NCBI GenBank assembly: GCA_030016385.1 | Contig: JASEJN010000037.1 | Location: 1 to 36,088, forward strand | Direction of reading: 5' to 3' | DNA from: Clostridiales bacterium | GTDB lineage: Bacteria > Bacillota > Clostridia > Clostridiales > Oxobacteraceae | DNA length: 36,088 bases | In this document: one piece after another, positions 23,167 through 31,478 of the stretch | Layout: every line of letters begins with the position of its first letter | Numbering within the stretch: position 1 is the stretch's first letter | The notes under the pieces: generated by a model | What the model was told of the DNA's origin: nothing | The model's database searches: none | The model's input: the letters and a program-made list of their open reading frames with translations, nothing else | Position numbers and translations under genes: made by a program

Positions 23167-24636
23167 TTGTATAAGTTGATTACCGCGAAAATTAATTCTA
23201 AAAAAGTTGTTAAGGATGTAGCAATAACTCTTTTCCTGAATTCTTCTACCACGCTTTTATCGTTCCTGATTCAATATATAGGCTTATCGGAGGTAAATAT
23301 TGTTGTTATATACATTCTCTCCGTATTAATTACGTCACGTTATACAAAAGGTTATGCCTATGGGATAGCGGCTTCGCTTATTTCCATGCTATCATTTAAT
23401 TTCTTTTTTACAAAGCCCTTGTATACTTTTGGCGTGGATGACAGTACATATATTTTCACGTTTATAGTCATGCTACTGGCTGCAATTTTTACGAGCGCGC
23501 TGACCAGCAAATTGATAAAGTTGAAAGAACTTGCCAGTAAACGGGAAAAACAGGCGCAGATTCTTTATAATATAACAAGTTCTCTTGCAAAAACCGGTAG
23601 TGTGGAAGAAGTCGCGGCTGTATCGGCAAAATGTCTGTTAAACCTTCTGGAATGCGACATAATCTGTATTGTAATACAGCAAAAGGAGAATACGGCAAAG
23701 GAAGTAAAAGCTCAAAAGTCAGACAGGAGGATCATTAGTGAGGATATAAATATAAACGAAATTGAAAAGATAAAGAAAGATCATTATACATTTCCGATGA
23801 CAGTTCGCGGAAATGTAATTTGTTTTGTTTGCTTGCCCAAGGGACTTGAAACTATGAGCGATGAAAACCGGTTCCTCTTGGATTCGGTCGTCATGCAGAT
23901 TACCATCGCTATGGAGCGTGAGCTTCTTACCAGTGAAAGGGAAACTGCAAGAGCTGAAGCCGAACGAGAAAGGTTTAAGAGTAATCTTCTTCGGGCCATT
24001 TCTCATGATTTAAGAACTCCGCTTGCTGGAATTGCAGGTGCTGCGGAAATGCTTCTTCAAAATTTGAAGGATGATGAAAATATCAAAATCACTATGGGAA
24101 TATATGAGGATTCTTGCTGGCTTACACGTTTGGTTGAAAACATTTTAAGCTTGACGAGAATTCAGGAGGGTCGGCTGTCGCTTAACATTCGGCCTGAAGC
24201 CGTTGAAGAAATCGTTTCAGAGGCTATTGACCGGGTTTCAAAGTACGCTCCCGACCATAAAATTCGGGTTTCTGTTCCAAATGAGGTGCTGTTCATTCCC
24301 ATGGATGGGAAGCTCATAGAACAAGTGCTCATAAATTTAGTCGATAACGCAATCAAGCATACGGCACCGTCAGACGAAATTAATGTATCGGTTTGGCTGG
24401 ATGGTAAAAAGGCTTGGTTTGAAGTATCAGACAATGGAACGGGAATTAACAAGGACGATTTGCCGAAGATCTTTGATATGTTTTATGTTTCAAACAATTC
24501 CCGTGCAGACGCAAGGCAGGGGATCGGTCTTGGACTTGCTATATGCAAGTCTATTGTAAATTACCATGGTGGTGAAATATATGCAAAGAACAACAGTGCG
24601 GGTGGTGCGACATTCCGGTTTTATTTGAACGCATAG
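23167..24636 (+). CDS. KdpD-like sensor histidine kinase lacking the N-terminal KdpD/USP domains
   Basis: 489 residues equal to the C-terminal half of KdpD. Four close membrane helices of the DUF4118 type (about 18-112), a GAF-like domain (about 130-255), HisKA with H280 in LLRAISHDLRTPLAG, and a HATPase domain with LVDNAIKH, VSDNGTGIN and GIGLGLAI. Full KdpD (about 900 residues) also has an N-terminal ATP-binding KdpD and UspA-like region, absent here; such short forms are known. The start is TTG at 23167, supported by GGAGGG (23152-23157). The cognate regulator gene directly downstream is a broken remnant, so this kinase appears orphaned. Potassium or osmotic sensing is inferred from family and from the TrkA genes that follow. 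Confidence 0.92.
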   Translation: MYKLITAKINSKKVVKDVAITLFLNSSTTLLSFLIQYIGLSEVNIVVIYILSVLITSRYTKGYAYGIAASLISMLSFNFFFTKPLYTFGVDDSTYIFTFIVMLLAAIFTSALTSKLIKLKELASKREKQAQILYNITSSLAKTGSVEEVAAVSAKCLLNLLECDIICIVIQQKENTAKEVKAQKSDRRIISEDININEIEKIKKDHYTFPMTVRGNVICFVCLPKGLETMSDENRFLLDSVVMQITIAMERELLTSERETARAEAERERFKSNLLRAISHDLRTPLAGIAGAAEMLLQNLKDDENIKITMGIYEDSCWLTRLVENILSLTRIQEGRLSLNIRPEAVEEIVSEAIDRVSKYAPDHKIRVSVPNEVLFIPMDGKLIEQVLINLVDNAIKHTAPSDEINVSVWLDGKKAWFEVSDNGTGINKDDLPKIFDMFYVSNNSRADARQGIGLGLAICKSIVNYHGGEIYAKNNSAGGATFRFYLNA

Positions 24637-24646
24637 GAGGATTGAA

Positions 24647-24784
24647 ATGGGGTTATTATTAGTCGTTGAGGATGATAAACAAATACGCAAATTTATAGAT
24701 TTCTCGCTAAGATCACAGGAATACGATTGTGTTGAGGCATCGACAGGGAAAGATGCAATGAGCATTATCGCGACCCAGATATAG
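24647..24784 (+). pseudogene. kdpE-like response regulator remnant (N-terminal 45 codons)
   Basis: An ATG with AGGAGG upstream begins a 45-codon frame coding for the front of an OmpR-family receiver: LLLVVEDDKQIRKFIDFSLR, then YDCVEASTGKDAMSII. The acidic pocket is present, but the frame stops at TAG (24782-24784) before the phosphoacceptor aspartate. Where the PDL-x-x-LD strand should follow, the sequence switches, in another frame, to the middle of a TrkA N-terminal domain. A full KdpE is about 230 residues. A deletion that joined kdpE to the downstream trkA explains this. The gene is not functional as read. Confidence 0.8.
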
Positions 24785-25113
24785 ATATAGATGAAAAAGC
24801 CTTTAGAAAATTATCATCATCTTATGGAGGAATTTCCATAGAGGGTAATGGCACAGATATTGATTTGCTGATATTTGCAGGTGCCAAAAATGCTGATATT
24901 TTAGTTGCATCGACTAGCGACGATAATACCAATATTATGATAGCTCAAATTGCAAAACAGATTTTCAGGATAAATAGAGTGATTGCCCGAATATATGATT
25001 CCTCAAAGCAAATCGCTTATAATGGCATGGATATCGTGTCTATTTGTCCTGTAACGTTGTCGACAAATGAATTTAAAAGAATTGTTCTGTGCAAGGAGAG
25101 TGAGAAGATATGA
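24785..25113 (+). pseudogene. TrkA-like protein missing its N-terminal nucleotide-binding strand
   Basis: In the frame of 24781 the sequence reads IDIDEKAFRKL, then GNGTDIDLLIFAGAKNADILVASTSDDNTNIMIAQIAKQIF and VIARIYDSSKQIAYNGMDIVSICP. This is the TrkA N-terminal (RCK) domain from about residue 30 onward. The first strand and the GxGxxG loop, and any start codon with a ribosome binding site, are missing; a TTG at 24865 could only yield a headless protein. The last codons overlap the next TrkA gene by ATGA. It is the downstream partner of the kdpE remnant in the same deletion. Confidence 0.75.
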
Positions 25114-25784
25114 AGATTCTTTTAGTTGGCGGTCATCGAAAAGTTAACTTTTTAACAAAATTTTTAAAGAGCAAGGGGCATAATATCACTGTCGTAAACG
25201 AAGATTGTGAGTTGTGTAAAATGCTTACAAATACATATGAAGTAATAAGCATCAATGGCGACGGGACCAAACCATATATACTGGAGGATGCAGGCATTTT
25301 GAAAATGGATACGGTTATTGCTTTAAGCAATATGGATTCTGCAAATTTGATCGTCTGCGAAATCGCCAAAAAGCAGTTTTATGTCAAAAACACGTTTGCA
25401 GTTGTAAACGATCCTGAAAATATGAGGGTGTTCAGGGAACTCGGCGTGAATAAATGCATCAGTGTTGCGCAGATACTTACAGACGCTATTGAACAAGAGG
25501 CGATAATGGAAAACTTAAAAAGCTATTTGCCAATGGAAAATGGAAAGATAGTTATTTGTGAGGTTGAATTGGATGATAAGTCCCCCGTGCTAAACAAAAA
25601 GTTATGGGAAATCGGGCTTCCAAAGGATAGCATTATCGGCTGCATAATAAAGGCGGAGCAAACAATAATTCCTCAAGGGAATACCGGTCTTAAGGCAGGC
25701 GATAGGGTCATTTTACTATCATCTCCGGATTCAATGTATAAAATCAATTTGCTTCTTTCAGGAGGTAAAGCGCGTGCTTATTAA
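25110..25784 (+). CDS. TrkA-family potassium uptake regulatory protein (degenerate glycine loop)
   Basis: 224 residues: an RCK N-terminal domain (1-130) and a C-terminal TrkA_C-like domain (about 140-220; KKLWEIGLPKDSIIGCIIKAEQTIIPQGNT). The nucleotide-binding loop, normally GxGxxG, reads VGGHRKVNFL, so NAD(H) binding is probably altered; this form recurs, from memory, in the second member of clostridial TrkA pairs. Other core features are kept: INGDGTKPYILEDAGI and ALSNMDSANLIVCEIAKKQF. It would gate a TrkH/KtrB-type K+ channel, none of which is in the window. The start overlaps the end of the broken trkA by four bases. Its partner is damaged, so its function may be compromised. Confidence 0.88.
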   Translation: MKILLVGGHRKVNFLTKFLKSKGHNITVVNEDCELCKMLTNTYEVISINGDGTKPYILEDAGILKMDTVIALSNMDSANLIVCEIAKKQFYVKNTFAVVNDPENMRVFRELGVNKCISVAQILTDAIEQEAIMENLKSYLPMENGKIVICEVELDDKSPVLNKKLWEIGLPKDSIIGCIIKAEQTIIPQGNTGLKAGDRVILLSSPDSMYKINLLLSGGKARAY

Positions 25785-25959
25785 TCCAGAGAAAAGGTAA
25801 GCATATATAAAATTTGCCCAAAATATGGATAATAAGTATGATATAATTATATAGTGTGTGGATAAAATTGAAATCGTCAATAAAAATACGCAAAGATACT
25901 TTGACATGGAGAAGTATAGTGAATAAATAAAATTAATATGTTTATGGAAGTGAAAAAAT

Positions 25960-26952
25960 ATGCATAATAGTTCTGTAGGTATTTTGAAATGCAGCCACGT
26001 AATAAAACGCTGCGAAAAAAATCCTGTATTATCAGCTAAGGATGTTCCCTATGATGCAAACTTGATTTTTAACGCCGGAGTTATTAAATATCAGGGGAAA
26101 TACGTAATGATATTCAGAAATGATTATGGATATAAGGATGGAAAGTTTAAGGGGACGAATCTTGGCATTGCATACAGCAGTGACGGTATAAGCTGGAAGG
26201 TTGAAAGCAAGCCGTTCTTTACTGTAGAAATGCTGAATGATTCTAAAATTAGAAGGTTTTATGATCCGAGACTCACGGTAATCGATGGCAAATGCTATAT
26301 ATGTTTTGCAGTGGACACAAATCATGGGACGCGGGGAGGCATCGGGGTTACAGACGATTTTCAGAGTATAAGGGTTTTAAATATGTCTGTTCCTGATAAC
26401 AGAAATATGGTTCTGTTTCCCGAAAAAATAGGCGGGCTTTATACCCGGCTTGAGAGGCCCATGCCAGTTTACAGCAGAGGAAGTGACCGGTTTGACATAT
26501 GGCTTTCAAGTTCTCCGGATTTAAGATACTGGGGAGATTCGAAGCTTGTATTGTCCGTTGAAGATGTTTCTTTCGCCAATAATAAAATAGGCCCCGCGGC
26601 ACCTCCTGTTAAAACAAAATATGGCTGGCTTACAACCTTTCATGCAGTGGATACAGATGACAGCAGAGGTAAAAACGGATGGGAGGATTTCTGGCGCAAA
26701 AGATATAGTGCCGGAATCATGCTGCTCGATTTAGAAAACCCTTCAAAAGTAATAGGGATGTCTAAGCTTCCTTTGATAATTCCAGAGGCGGAATATGAGA
26801 GAAACGGTTTTAGAAATGATGTGATTTTCCCTGGCGGTATGATACTGGAGGAGAGCGGAGAGGTTAAAATTTATTATGGTGCGGCGGATACCGTAGAATG
26901 TATGGCAAGAGCAGATGTTAATGATTTAATTAAATTATGTTTAAATGAATAA
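25960..26952 (+). CDS. GH130 family glycoside phosphorylase (mannoside type)
   Basis: 330-residue five-bladed beta-propeller enzyme of family GH130, which phosphorolyses beta-mannosides to give mannose-1-phosphate. Features seen: FNAGVIKYQGKYVMIFRND (strand motif FNAG at 37-40), YDPRLTVIDGKCYICFA with D102 in the DPR motif, the RLERPMP stretch near residue 165, and GWLTTFHAVD and FPGGMILEESGEVKIYYGAADT near the C-terminus. Family members usually have E before DPR; here it is Y. The start ATG has GGAAGTGA upstream. It sits alone between two potassium-regulator blocks, with no sugar transporter nearby, so the exact linkage (beta-1,2 or beta-1,4) cannot be inferred. Confidence 0.88.
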   Translation: MHNSSVGILKCSHVIKRCEKNPVLSAKDVPYDANLIFNAGVIKYQGKYVMIFRNDYGYKDGKFKGTNLGIAYSSDGISWKVESKPFFTVEMLNDSKIRRFYDPRLTVIDGKCYICFAVDTNHGTRGGIGVTDDFQSIRVLNMSVPDNRNMVLFPEKIGGLYTRLERPMPVYSRGSDRFDIWLSSSPDLRYWGDSKLVLSVEDVSFANNKIGPAAPPVKTKYGWLTTFHAVDTDDSRGKNGWEDFWRKRYSAGIMLLDLENPSKVIGMSKLPLIIPEAEYERNGFRNDVIFPGGMILEESGEVKIYYGAADTVECMARADVNDLIKLCLNE

Positions 26953-27104
26953 GCATGCAGAAGTCATAAAGGCGGCGGTGCATATTTATAATATACCCCG
27001 AAGGCGGCAATAATATTGCAATTTACGACAAGTTATGATAATGTAGTAATACTTGATTATACTATTAAATTCAATATTAAAAATATGAATGAAGGTACTT
27101 TAGA

Positions 27105-29918
27105 ATGGAAAAAGATAAACAAATACAAAATAATGAAAGCATTGAAAAAATATATAAACTTACATCCGAAGATGCATGCAAAGCATTGGATACAAGTTAT
27201 AAAGGTTTAACGGCATCGGAAGCAGAAGAGAGGCAGAAAAAGTATGGCAAGAATGTTATAAGCCGCAAAAAAGGCAAATCTGTTATTTTAGTTTTTTTGT
27301 CTAACTTTGCCAGCTTAATGGCTATTTTATTATGGGTAGGCGGTATTATTGCATTTATAGCTAAGATGCCGGAGCTAGGCATTGCAATTTGGCTGGTCAA
27401 TATCATAAACGGTGTTTTTAGTTTCTTCCAGGAATATCGTGCCAGCAAAGCTACGGAAGCATTGAAGAAGATGCTGCCTTCGTATGTGAGGGTTATAAGG
27501 GATAATAAAGAGCAGCAGATACTGTCTGAGGATCTGGCGCCCGGGGACATAATGCTTGTTGCGGAAGGCGATAAGATATCCGCTGATGCCCGAGTGCTTG
27601 AAAGCAGCGACCTTCAGGTAAATCAATCTACACTGACGGGCGAATCCAATCCGGTACGTAGAACTTATGACTCTGTTTTAAAAGAAGATCTTTCACGGTA
27701 TGAAATTCCAAATCTTATTTTTGCGGGGACCAGCGTGGCAAGCGGTACGGCAAAAGCAGTGGTCGTATCGATAGGAATGAAAACTGAATTTGGAAAAATT
27801 GCAAATTTGACGCAAACCATGAGGGAAGAGCAGAGTCCACTGGAGCGGGAACTTGATATACTGACAAAACAGGTTTCAGTTATTGCTGTAAGCTTTGGAG
27901 TCTTATTTTTTGTAGCCGCTTCTATTTTTGTAAAAGAACCATTGGCTGAAGTTTTCATCTTTTCGTTAGGGATGATTGTTGCATTTATACCTGAAGGGTT
28001 ACTGCCGACTGTTACCTTATCGCTGGCCATGGCTGTTCAGCGTATGGCTAAAGAGCATGCGCTGGTCAAAAAGCTTTCGGCTGTCGAAACACTGGGTTGT
28101 ACCTCGGTTATTTGTTCGGATAAGACCGGGACGCTGACGCAGAACGAAATGACTGTACACCATCTATGGATGCCGGATCAGGAATATGAAGTTACGGGTC
28201 TCGGATATGCTCCTACAGGGAAAATTCTGGCGGGGGATCGTGAGGTCAGTGCTACCGATAATGGAGATTTAAAACTGCTTCTTACTGCAGCCGCTTTATG
28301 CAGCAATGCCCGTGTGGTTCCACCCAATAAAGAATCCGACAGGTATACCGTTTTAGGTGACCCTACAGAGGCTTGTCTGGGAGTAGTTGCCCAAAAAGCA
28401 GGAATTGATATTGAAGAGCAGTCAACATTGACACCGAGACTCAGGGAATTGCCCTTCGATTCAAGGCGTAAAAGGATGAGTACCATTCATCAGTTGGAAA
28501 ATGTTGTAGATGGCTGCCGAAGGATTGCCTACGTAAAAGGTGCGCCTAAGGAAGTATTGGAACTGTGCACGGGGATATATCGCCATGGAGCCCGGGAAGA
28601 GTTGACAGATGAACAGCGCAGAAAAATAATGGAGGCAAATGATCGCTACGCCAGCAACGGCTTAAGGGTACTGGCTGTCGCATACAGGCTTTTGTCGAGA
28701 AAGGATAATCTGCCTGCTGCATTGAGCGCATATACTCCTGAAATCATTGAAAAAGATCTGACATTTGTCGGGCTCACCGTCATGGCAGATCCTCCGAGAC
28801 CGGAAGTTGCAAAGGCTGTTGAGGTATGCCATAGGGCCAATATTCGTGTTATCATGATAACAGGTGATTATGGTCTGACGGCTGAGAGCATTGCCAAACG
28901 TATCGGCATTGTCAAAGGAAAACACCCGCGGATCATATCAGGTGTGGAACTGGAAAACATGCCGGATGAGGAACTTAAAGAAGCCTTAAAGGATGAGGTT
29001 ATTTTTGCCAGAGTGGCGCCGGAACAAAAATACAGGGTGGTAAGCAACTTGCAGGAAATGGGGCATATTGTGGCTGTAACAGGCGACGGTGTTAATGATT
29101 CACCTGCGTTAAAAAAAGCTGATATCGGCGTGGCTATGGGTATCACGGGTACGGACGTTGCCAAGGAAGCTGCCGACATGATACTGACTGATGACAATTT
29201 TGCTTCAATTGTTAGAGCCATTGAAGAAGGGCGTGCAGTGTACAGCAATATCAGGAAATTTATTCTGTATATTCTTAACAGCAACGTCCCAGAGGGAGTA
29301 CCTTCTGCGGCTTTTCTGTTCTCAAGAGGTATGATTCCACTGCCATTGACAGTTATGCAGATTCTTTCTATTGACCTTGGCACGGATATGATGCCGGCTC
29401 TTGGGCTTGGCACAGAGTTGCCGGAGAAGGGCGTTATGGATAAGCCGCCACGTTCACAGAAGGAAAGACTATTAAATAAGCAAATTTTCATCAAGGGATT
29501 TTTCTGGTATGGATTATTAGAGTCTATTGCCGCAATGGGTGCTTATTTTTTTGTGAATATGCTGAATGGATGGCCGAATGTTCCACTTGCAAGTTCAGGT
29601 ATAGTTTACAGGAGAGCGACAACCATGACACTTGCAGCCATTGTCTTCTGCCAGGTTGGCATGGTGTTAAACTGCCGTACAGAGAAGCAGTCTGTTTTTA
29701 AAGTAGGCCTGTTTAGTAATAAAAGAGTAATGTTAGGCATTGCTTTTGAAATAGTGCTCATTAGTTTAATTATCTATGCGCCGTTTATGCATGCAATTTT
29801 CCAGACAGCATCCATAGGCATCAGAGAATGGGTATTCCTGATTTTTCTACCTCCATTGATTTTGCTTCTTGAGGAAATTAGAAAAGCTGTTTCTCGCAGA
29901 CATGAAAAAAGAAAATAA
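27105..29918 (+). CDS. P2-type cation-transporting ATPase (Na+/K+-ATPase-like features)
   Basis: 937-residue P-type ATPase with all domains: cation_ATPase_N, actuator loop TGES (178-181), M4 motif PEGLLP (296-301), phosphorylation site DKTGT (D339), nucleotide-binding KGAPKEVL (478-485), TGD (586-588), hinge GDGVND (660-665) and six C-terminal helices. M4 PEGLLP and M6 IDLGTDM (756-762) are closer to Na+/K+ or H+/K+ ATPases (P2C) than to SERCA-type Ca2+ pumps, so Na+ or K+ transport is the favoured guess; a divalent cation is not excluded. Start ATG has GAAGG upstream. Two TrkA genes follow at 24 bp and by overlap, suggesting K+-linked control. Confidence 0.9.
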   Translation: MEKDKQIQNNESIEKIYKLTSEDACKALDTSYKGLTASEAEERQKKYGKNVISRKKGKSVILVFLSNFASLMAILLWVGGIIAFIAKMPELGIAIWLVNIINGVFSFFQEYRASKATEALKKMLPSYVRVIRDNKEQQILSEDLAPGDIMLVAEGDKISADARVLESSDLQVNQSTLTGESNPVRRTYDSVLKEDLSRYEIPNLIFAGTSVASGTAKAVVVSIGMKTEFGKIANLTQTMREEQSPLERELDILTKQVSVIAVSFGVLFFVAASIFVKEPLAEVFIFSLGMIVAFIPEGLLPTVTLSLAMAVQRMAKEHALVKKLSAVETLGCTSVICSDKTGTLTQNEMTVHHLWMPDQEYEVTGLGYAPTGKILAGDREVSATDNGDLKLLLTAAALCSNARVVPPNKESDRYTVLGDPTEACLGVVAQKAGIDIEEQSTLTPRLRELPFDSRRKRMSTIHQLENVVDGCRRIAYVKGAPKEVLELCTGIYRHGAREELTDEQRRKIMEANDRYASNGLRVLAVAYRLLSRKDNLPAALSAYTPEIIEKDLTFVGLTVMADPPRPEVAKAVEVCHRANIRVIMITGDYGLTAESIAKRIGIVKGKHPRIISGVELENMPDEELKEALKDEVIFARVAPEQKYRVVSNLQEMGHIVAVTGDGVNDSPALKKADIGVAMGITGTDVAKEAADMILTDDNFASIVRAIEEGRAVYSNIRKFILYILNSNVPEGVPSAAFLFSRGMIPLPLTVMQILSIDLGTDMMPALGLGTELPEKGVMDKPPRSQKERLLNKQIFIKGFFWYGLLESIAAMGAYFFVNMLNGWPNVPLASSGIVYRRATTMTLAAIVFCQVGMVLNCRTEKQSVFKVGLFSNKRVMLGIAFEIVLISLIIYAPFMHAIFQTASIGIREWVFLIFLPPLILLLEEIRKAVSRRHEKRK

Positions 29919-29942
29919 TTAAGAAATGAGGTGTAAATACTT

Positions 29943-30608
29943 ATGAAAGTTATTATAGTCGGTTGTGGCAAGCTTGGCTCGGGATTAGCCCAAAACCTCT
30001 CAAAAAAAGGGCATAAAGTAACTATTATTGATACCAACCCGCAGGCATTTGAGCTTCTTGGCAAAGATTTTAAAGGGGAAACTATTGTGGGTATCGGTTT
30101 TGATAAGGGCATACTTGAGAAAGCCCAGATCAACTTTGCCGATGCAATTGTGGCATGCACTAAGAGCGATGATGCAAATGCGCTTATCGGCAGGATTTCA
30201 CGAAATATTTATAGAGTCCCGAGGGTTATATCAAGGTTGTATGATCCGCGTAGGGCCGAGATTTATAGAAGCCTCGGCATTCAGACAATATCCACGACTA
30301 CATGGGGTGTTCATCGAGCGGCAGAGATGCTGAGTTATAATCAGCTTGACAGCATTTTAACATTAGGGGATGTTGAAATAATAAGGGCCGAGACGCCTGC
30401 TCTTTTGGCAGGCAGAACCGTAAATGAACTCACAGTTATCGGTGAAATTCAGGTTATTGCAATCTGCCGTGATAATAAAACCTTTATGCCGACCAGGGGT
30501 ACGGTTTTTCATAAACATGATGTGATTTTTGTCGCTGCTTTGACAACATCTGTAAACAGATTGAAAACACTGCTGGGTTTTGAGCAGAAATGGAGGAAAA
30601 TCAGATGA
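29943..30608 (+). CDS. TrkA-family K+ regulatory protein, intact (first of pair)
   Basis: 221 residues with a complete RCK domain: nucleotide loop VGCGKLGSGLA (GxGxxG), acidic strand end VTIIDTNPQAF, and the adenine-side VIGIGFDKGILEKA and IVACTKSDDANALIGRISRN. TrkA_C follows (about 138-215; EIQVIAICRDNKTFMPTRGTVFHKHD). It should bind NAD(H) or ATP/ADP and control an ion channel. The ATG is preceded by GAGGTG and lies 24 bp after the P-type ATPase stop, so it is probably in that operon. It overlaps the next TrkA gene by ATGA. No TrkH/KtrB membrane subunit accompanies it, so its target may be the ATPase or a distant channel. Confidence 0.92.
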   Translation: MKVIIVGCGKLGSGLAQNLSKKGHKVTIIDTNPQAFELLGKDFKGETIVGIGFDKGILEKAQINFADAIVACTKSDDANALIGRISRNIYRVPRVISRLYDPRRAEIYRSLGIQTISTTTWGVHRAAEMLSYNQLDSILTLGDVEIIRAETPALLAGRTVNELTVIGEIQVIAICRDNKTFMPTRGTVFHKHDVIFVAALTTSVNRLKTLLGFEQKWRKIR

Positions 30609-31273
30609 ATATTATTATAATAGGTGGAGGTAAAGTTGGAGCTTATATTGCAAAATTGCTTTTGAACGATAACTATTCCGTGAAAGTTATAGAAAATCGC
30701 AAGGATGTTTTAGATAAGCTGAAAAAGGAAATACCGGAAGACAACATTGTTTTAGGTAGCGGGACAGAGCCAAACGTCCTTGAGTCTTCAGGGATTACAG
30801 AGACTGACGTTGTTGCTGCAGTTACCGGTGCTGACGAAACCAATCTGGTTGCTTCTACGATTGCAAAGTTTGAATTTGGTGTTCCTCGTGTTATCGCGCG
30901 TGTCAACAATCCTCAAAATATGTGGCTGTTTAACTCAGGAATGGGAGTTGATGTTGGTTTAAATCAGGCTGATCTTATGGCTCATCTCGTAGTCGAAGAA
31001 ATGGATCTTAAAAATATGCTGACATTGATGAAACTTAATCGCGGAGATTATTCAATTGTTCAGGTGAAGGTCGATGGTAATTCCGAAACTGTGAATAAAC
31101 CTCTAAGAGATCTTTCGATCCCGTCAAAAGCAGTACTTATCGCAATCTTTCGCGGAAAGGATGTTATCATTCCGCGTGGAGACACTGTTATCGACAAAAA
31201 TGATAATATTCTCGCATTGACTGACAAGGATAGTCAGGTGACGATAAATAAACTTTTTGGATCTGCAAAATGA
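30605..31273 (+). CDS. TrkA-family K+ regulatory protein, intact (second of pair)
   Basis: 222 residues. RCK domain with GGGKVGAYIAKLL (perfect GxGxxG), VKVIENRKDVLDKL, VLGSGTEPNVLESSGI and VAAVTGADETNLVASTIAKFEFGVPRVIARVNNP; TrkA_C from about 140 to 220. The ATG at 30605 has GGAGG 8 bp upstream (30592-30596) and overlaps the previous stop; the longer frame from 30590 would begin inside that site. Adjacent paired TrkA proteins may form hetero-oligomeric RCK rings. It is the last gene of the ATPase/TrkA/TrkA unit, followed by a long hairpin that may end transcription. Confidence 0.92.
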   Translation: MNIIIIGGGKVGAYIAKLLLNDNYSVKVIENRKDVLDKLKKEIPEDNIVLGSGTEPNVLESSGITETDVVAAVTGADETNLVASTIAKFEFGVPRVIARVNNPQNMWLFNSGMGVDVGLNQADLMAHLVVEEMDLKNMLTLMKLNRGDYSIVQVKVDGNSETVNKPLRDLSIPSKAVLIAIFRGKDVIIPRGDTVIDKNDNILALTDKDSQVTINKLFGSAK

Positions 31274-31321
31274 AATGCTTATCGATAGTTTTGTTTAATG
31301 TAAGCTGCCGACAGCGAGGCA

Positions 31322-31386
31322 ATAATATAAGCAACCGGAAAATGAAAAACATTTCCGGCTGCTTATATTATCATACGCATTTTTTT
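31322..31386 (+). terminator. Long hairpin after the TrkA pair, probable terminator
   Basis: A stem of about 21 bp with one mismatch and one bulge pairs 31322-31344 with 31350-31371, around a loop of five A. The GC part is ACCGGAAAATG against CATTTCCGGC. A run of six T starts only 9 nt after the stem (31381-31386), so termination is likely but the spacing is not ideal. Confidence 0.55.
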
Positions 31387-31412
31387 ATGCCAGGAAAACT
31401 TAAATAGTGTTT

Positions 31413-31451
31413 GGTGCATAAAGATTATTCTTCAAATATAAAAAATGCACC
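31413..31451. repeat. Dispersed palindromic repeat, copy B (39 bp)
   Basis: Ends GGTGCAT (31413-31419) and ATGCACC (31445-31451). Its first 17 and last 18 bp are identical to copy A at 1023-1072; it lacks 11 bp of A's centre. It lies 27 bp past the stop codon of the minus-strand permease gene (31479) and could form a hairpin in that transcript. A separate perfect palindrome, CCGGTACCGG, follows at once (31451-31460). Confidence 0.75.
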
Positions 31452-31478
31452 CGGTACCGGTTATCATGGAGTGATAAA

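Noticed and set aside
23167..24636. The short KdpD-like kinase as a truncated pseudogene
   Set aside because: It begins at a TTG with a strong ribosome binding site and a good promoter, and short KdpD forms without the N-terminal domains are known.
26976..27010. GGTGCATATTTATAATATACC before the P-type ATPase as a repeat copy
   Set aside because: It shares the end sequence, and a GGCGGCAAT stretch resembles DNA beside copy E, but the TTTGAAGAATATT core is missing.
28178..29494. Long reading frames antisense to the P-type ATPase gene
   Set aside because: They mirror the codon pattern of the real gene, lack ribosome binding sites and encode no recognisable domain.
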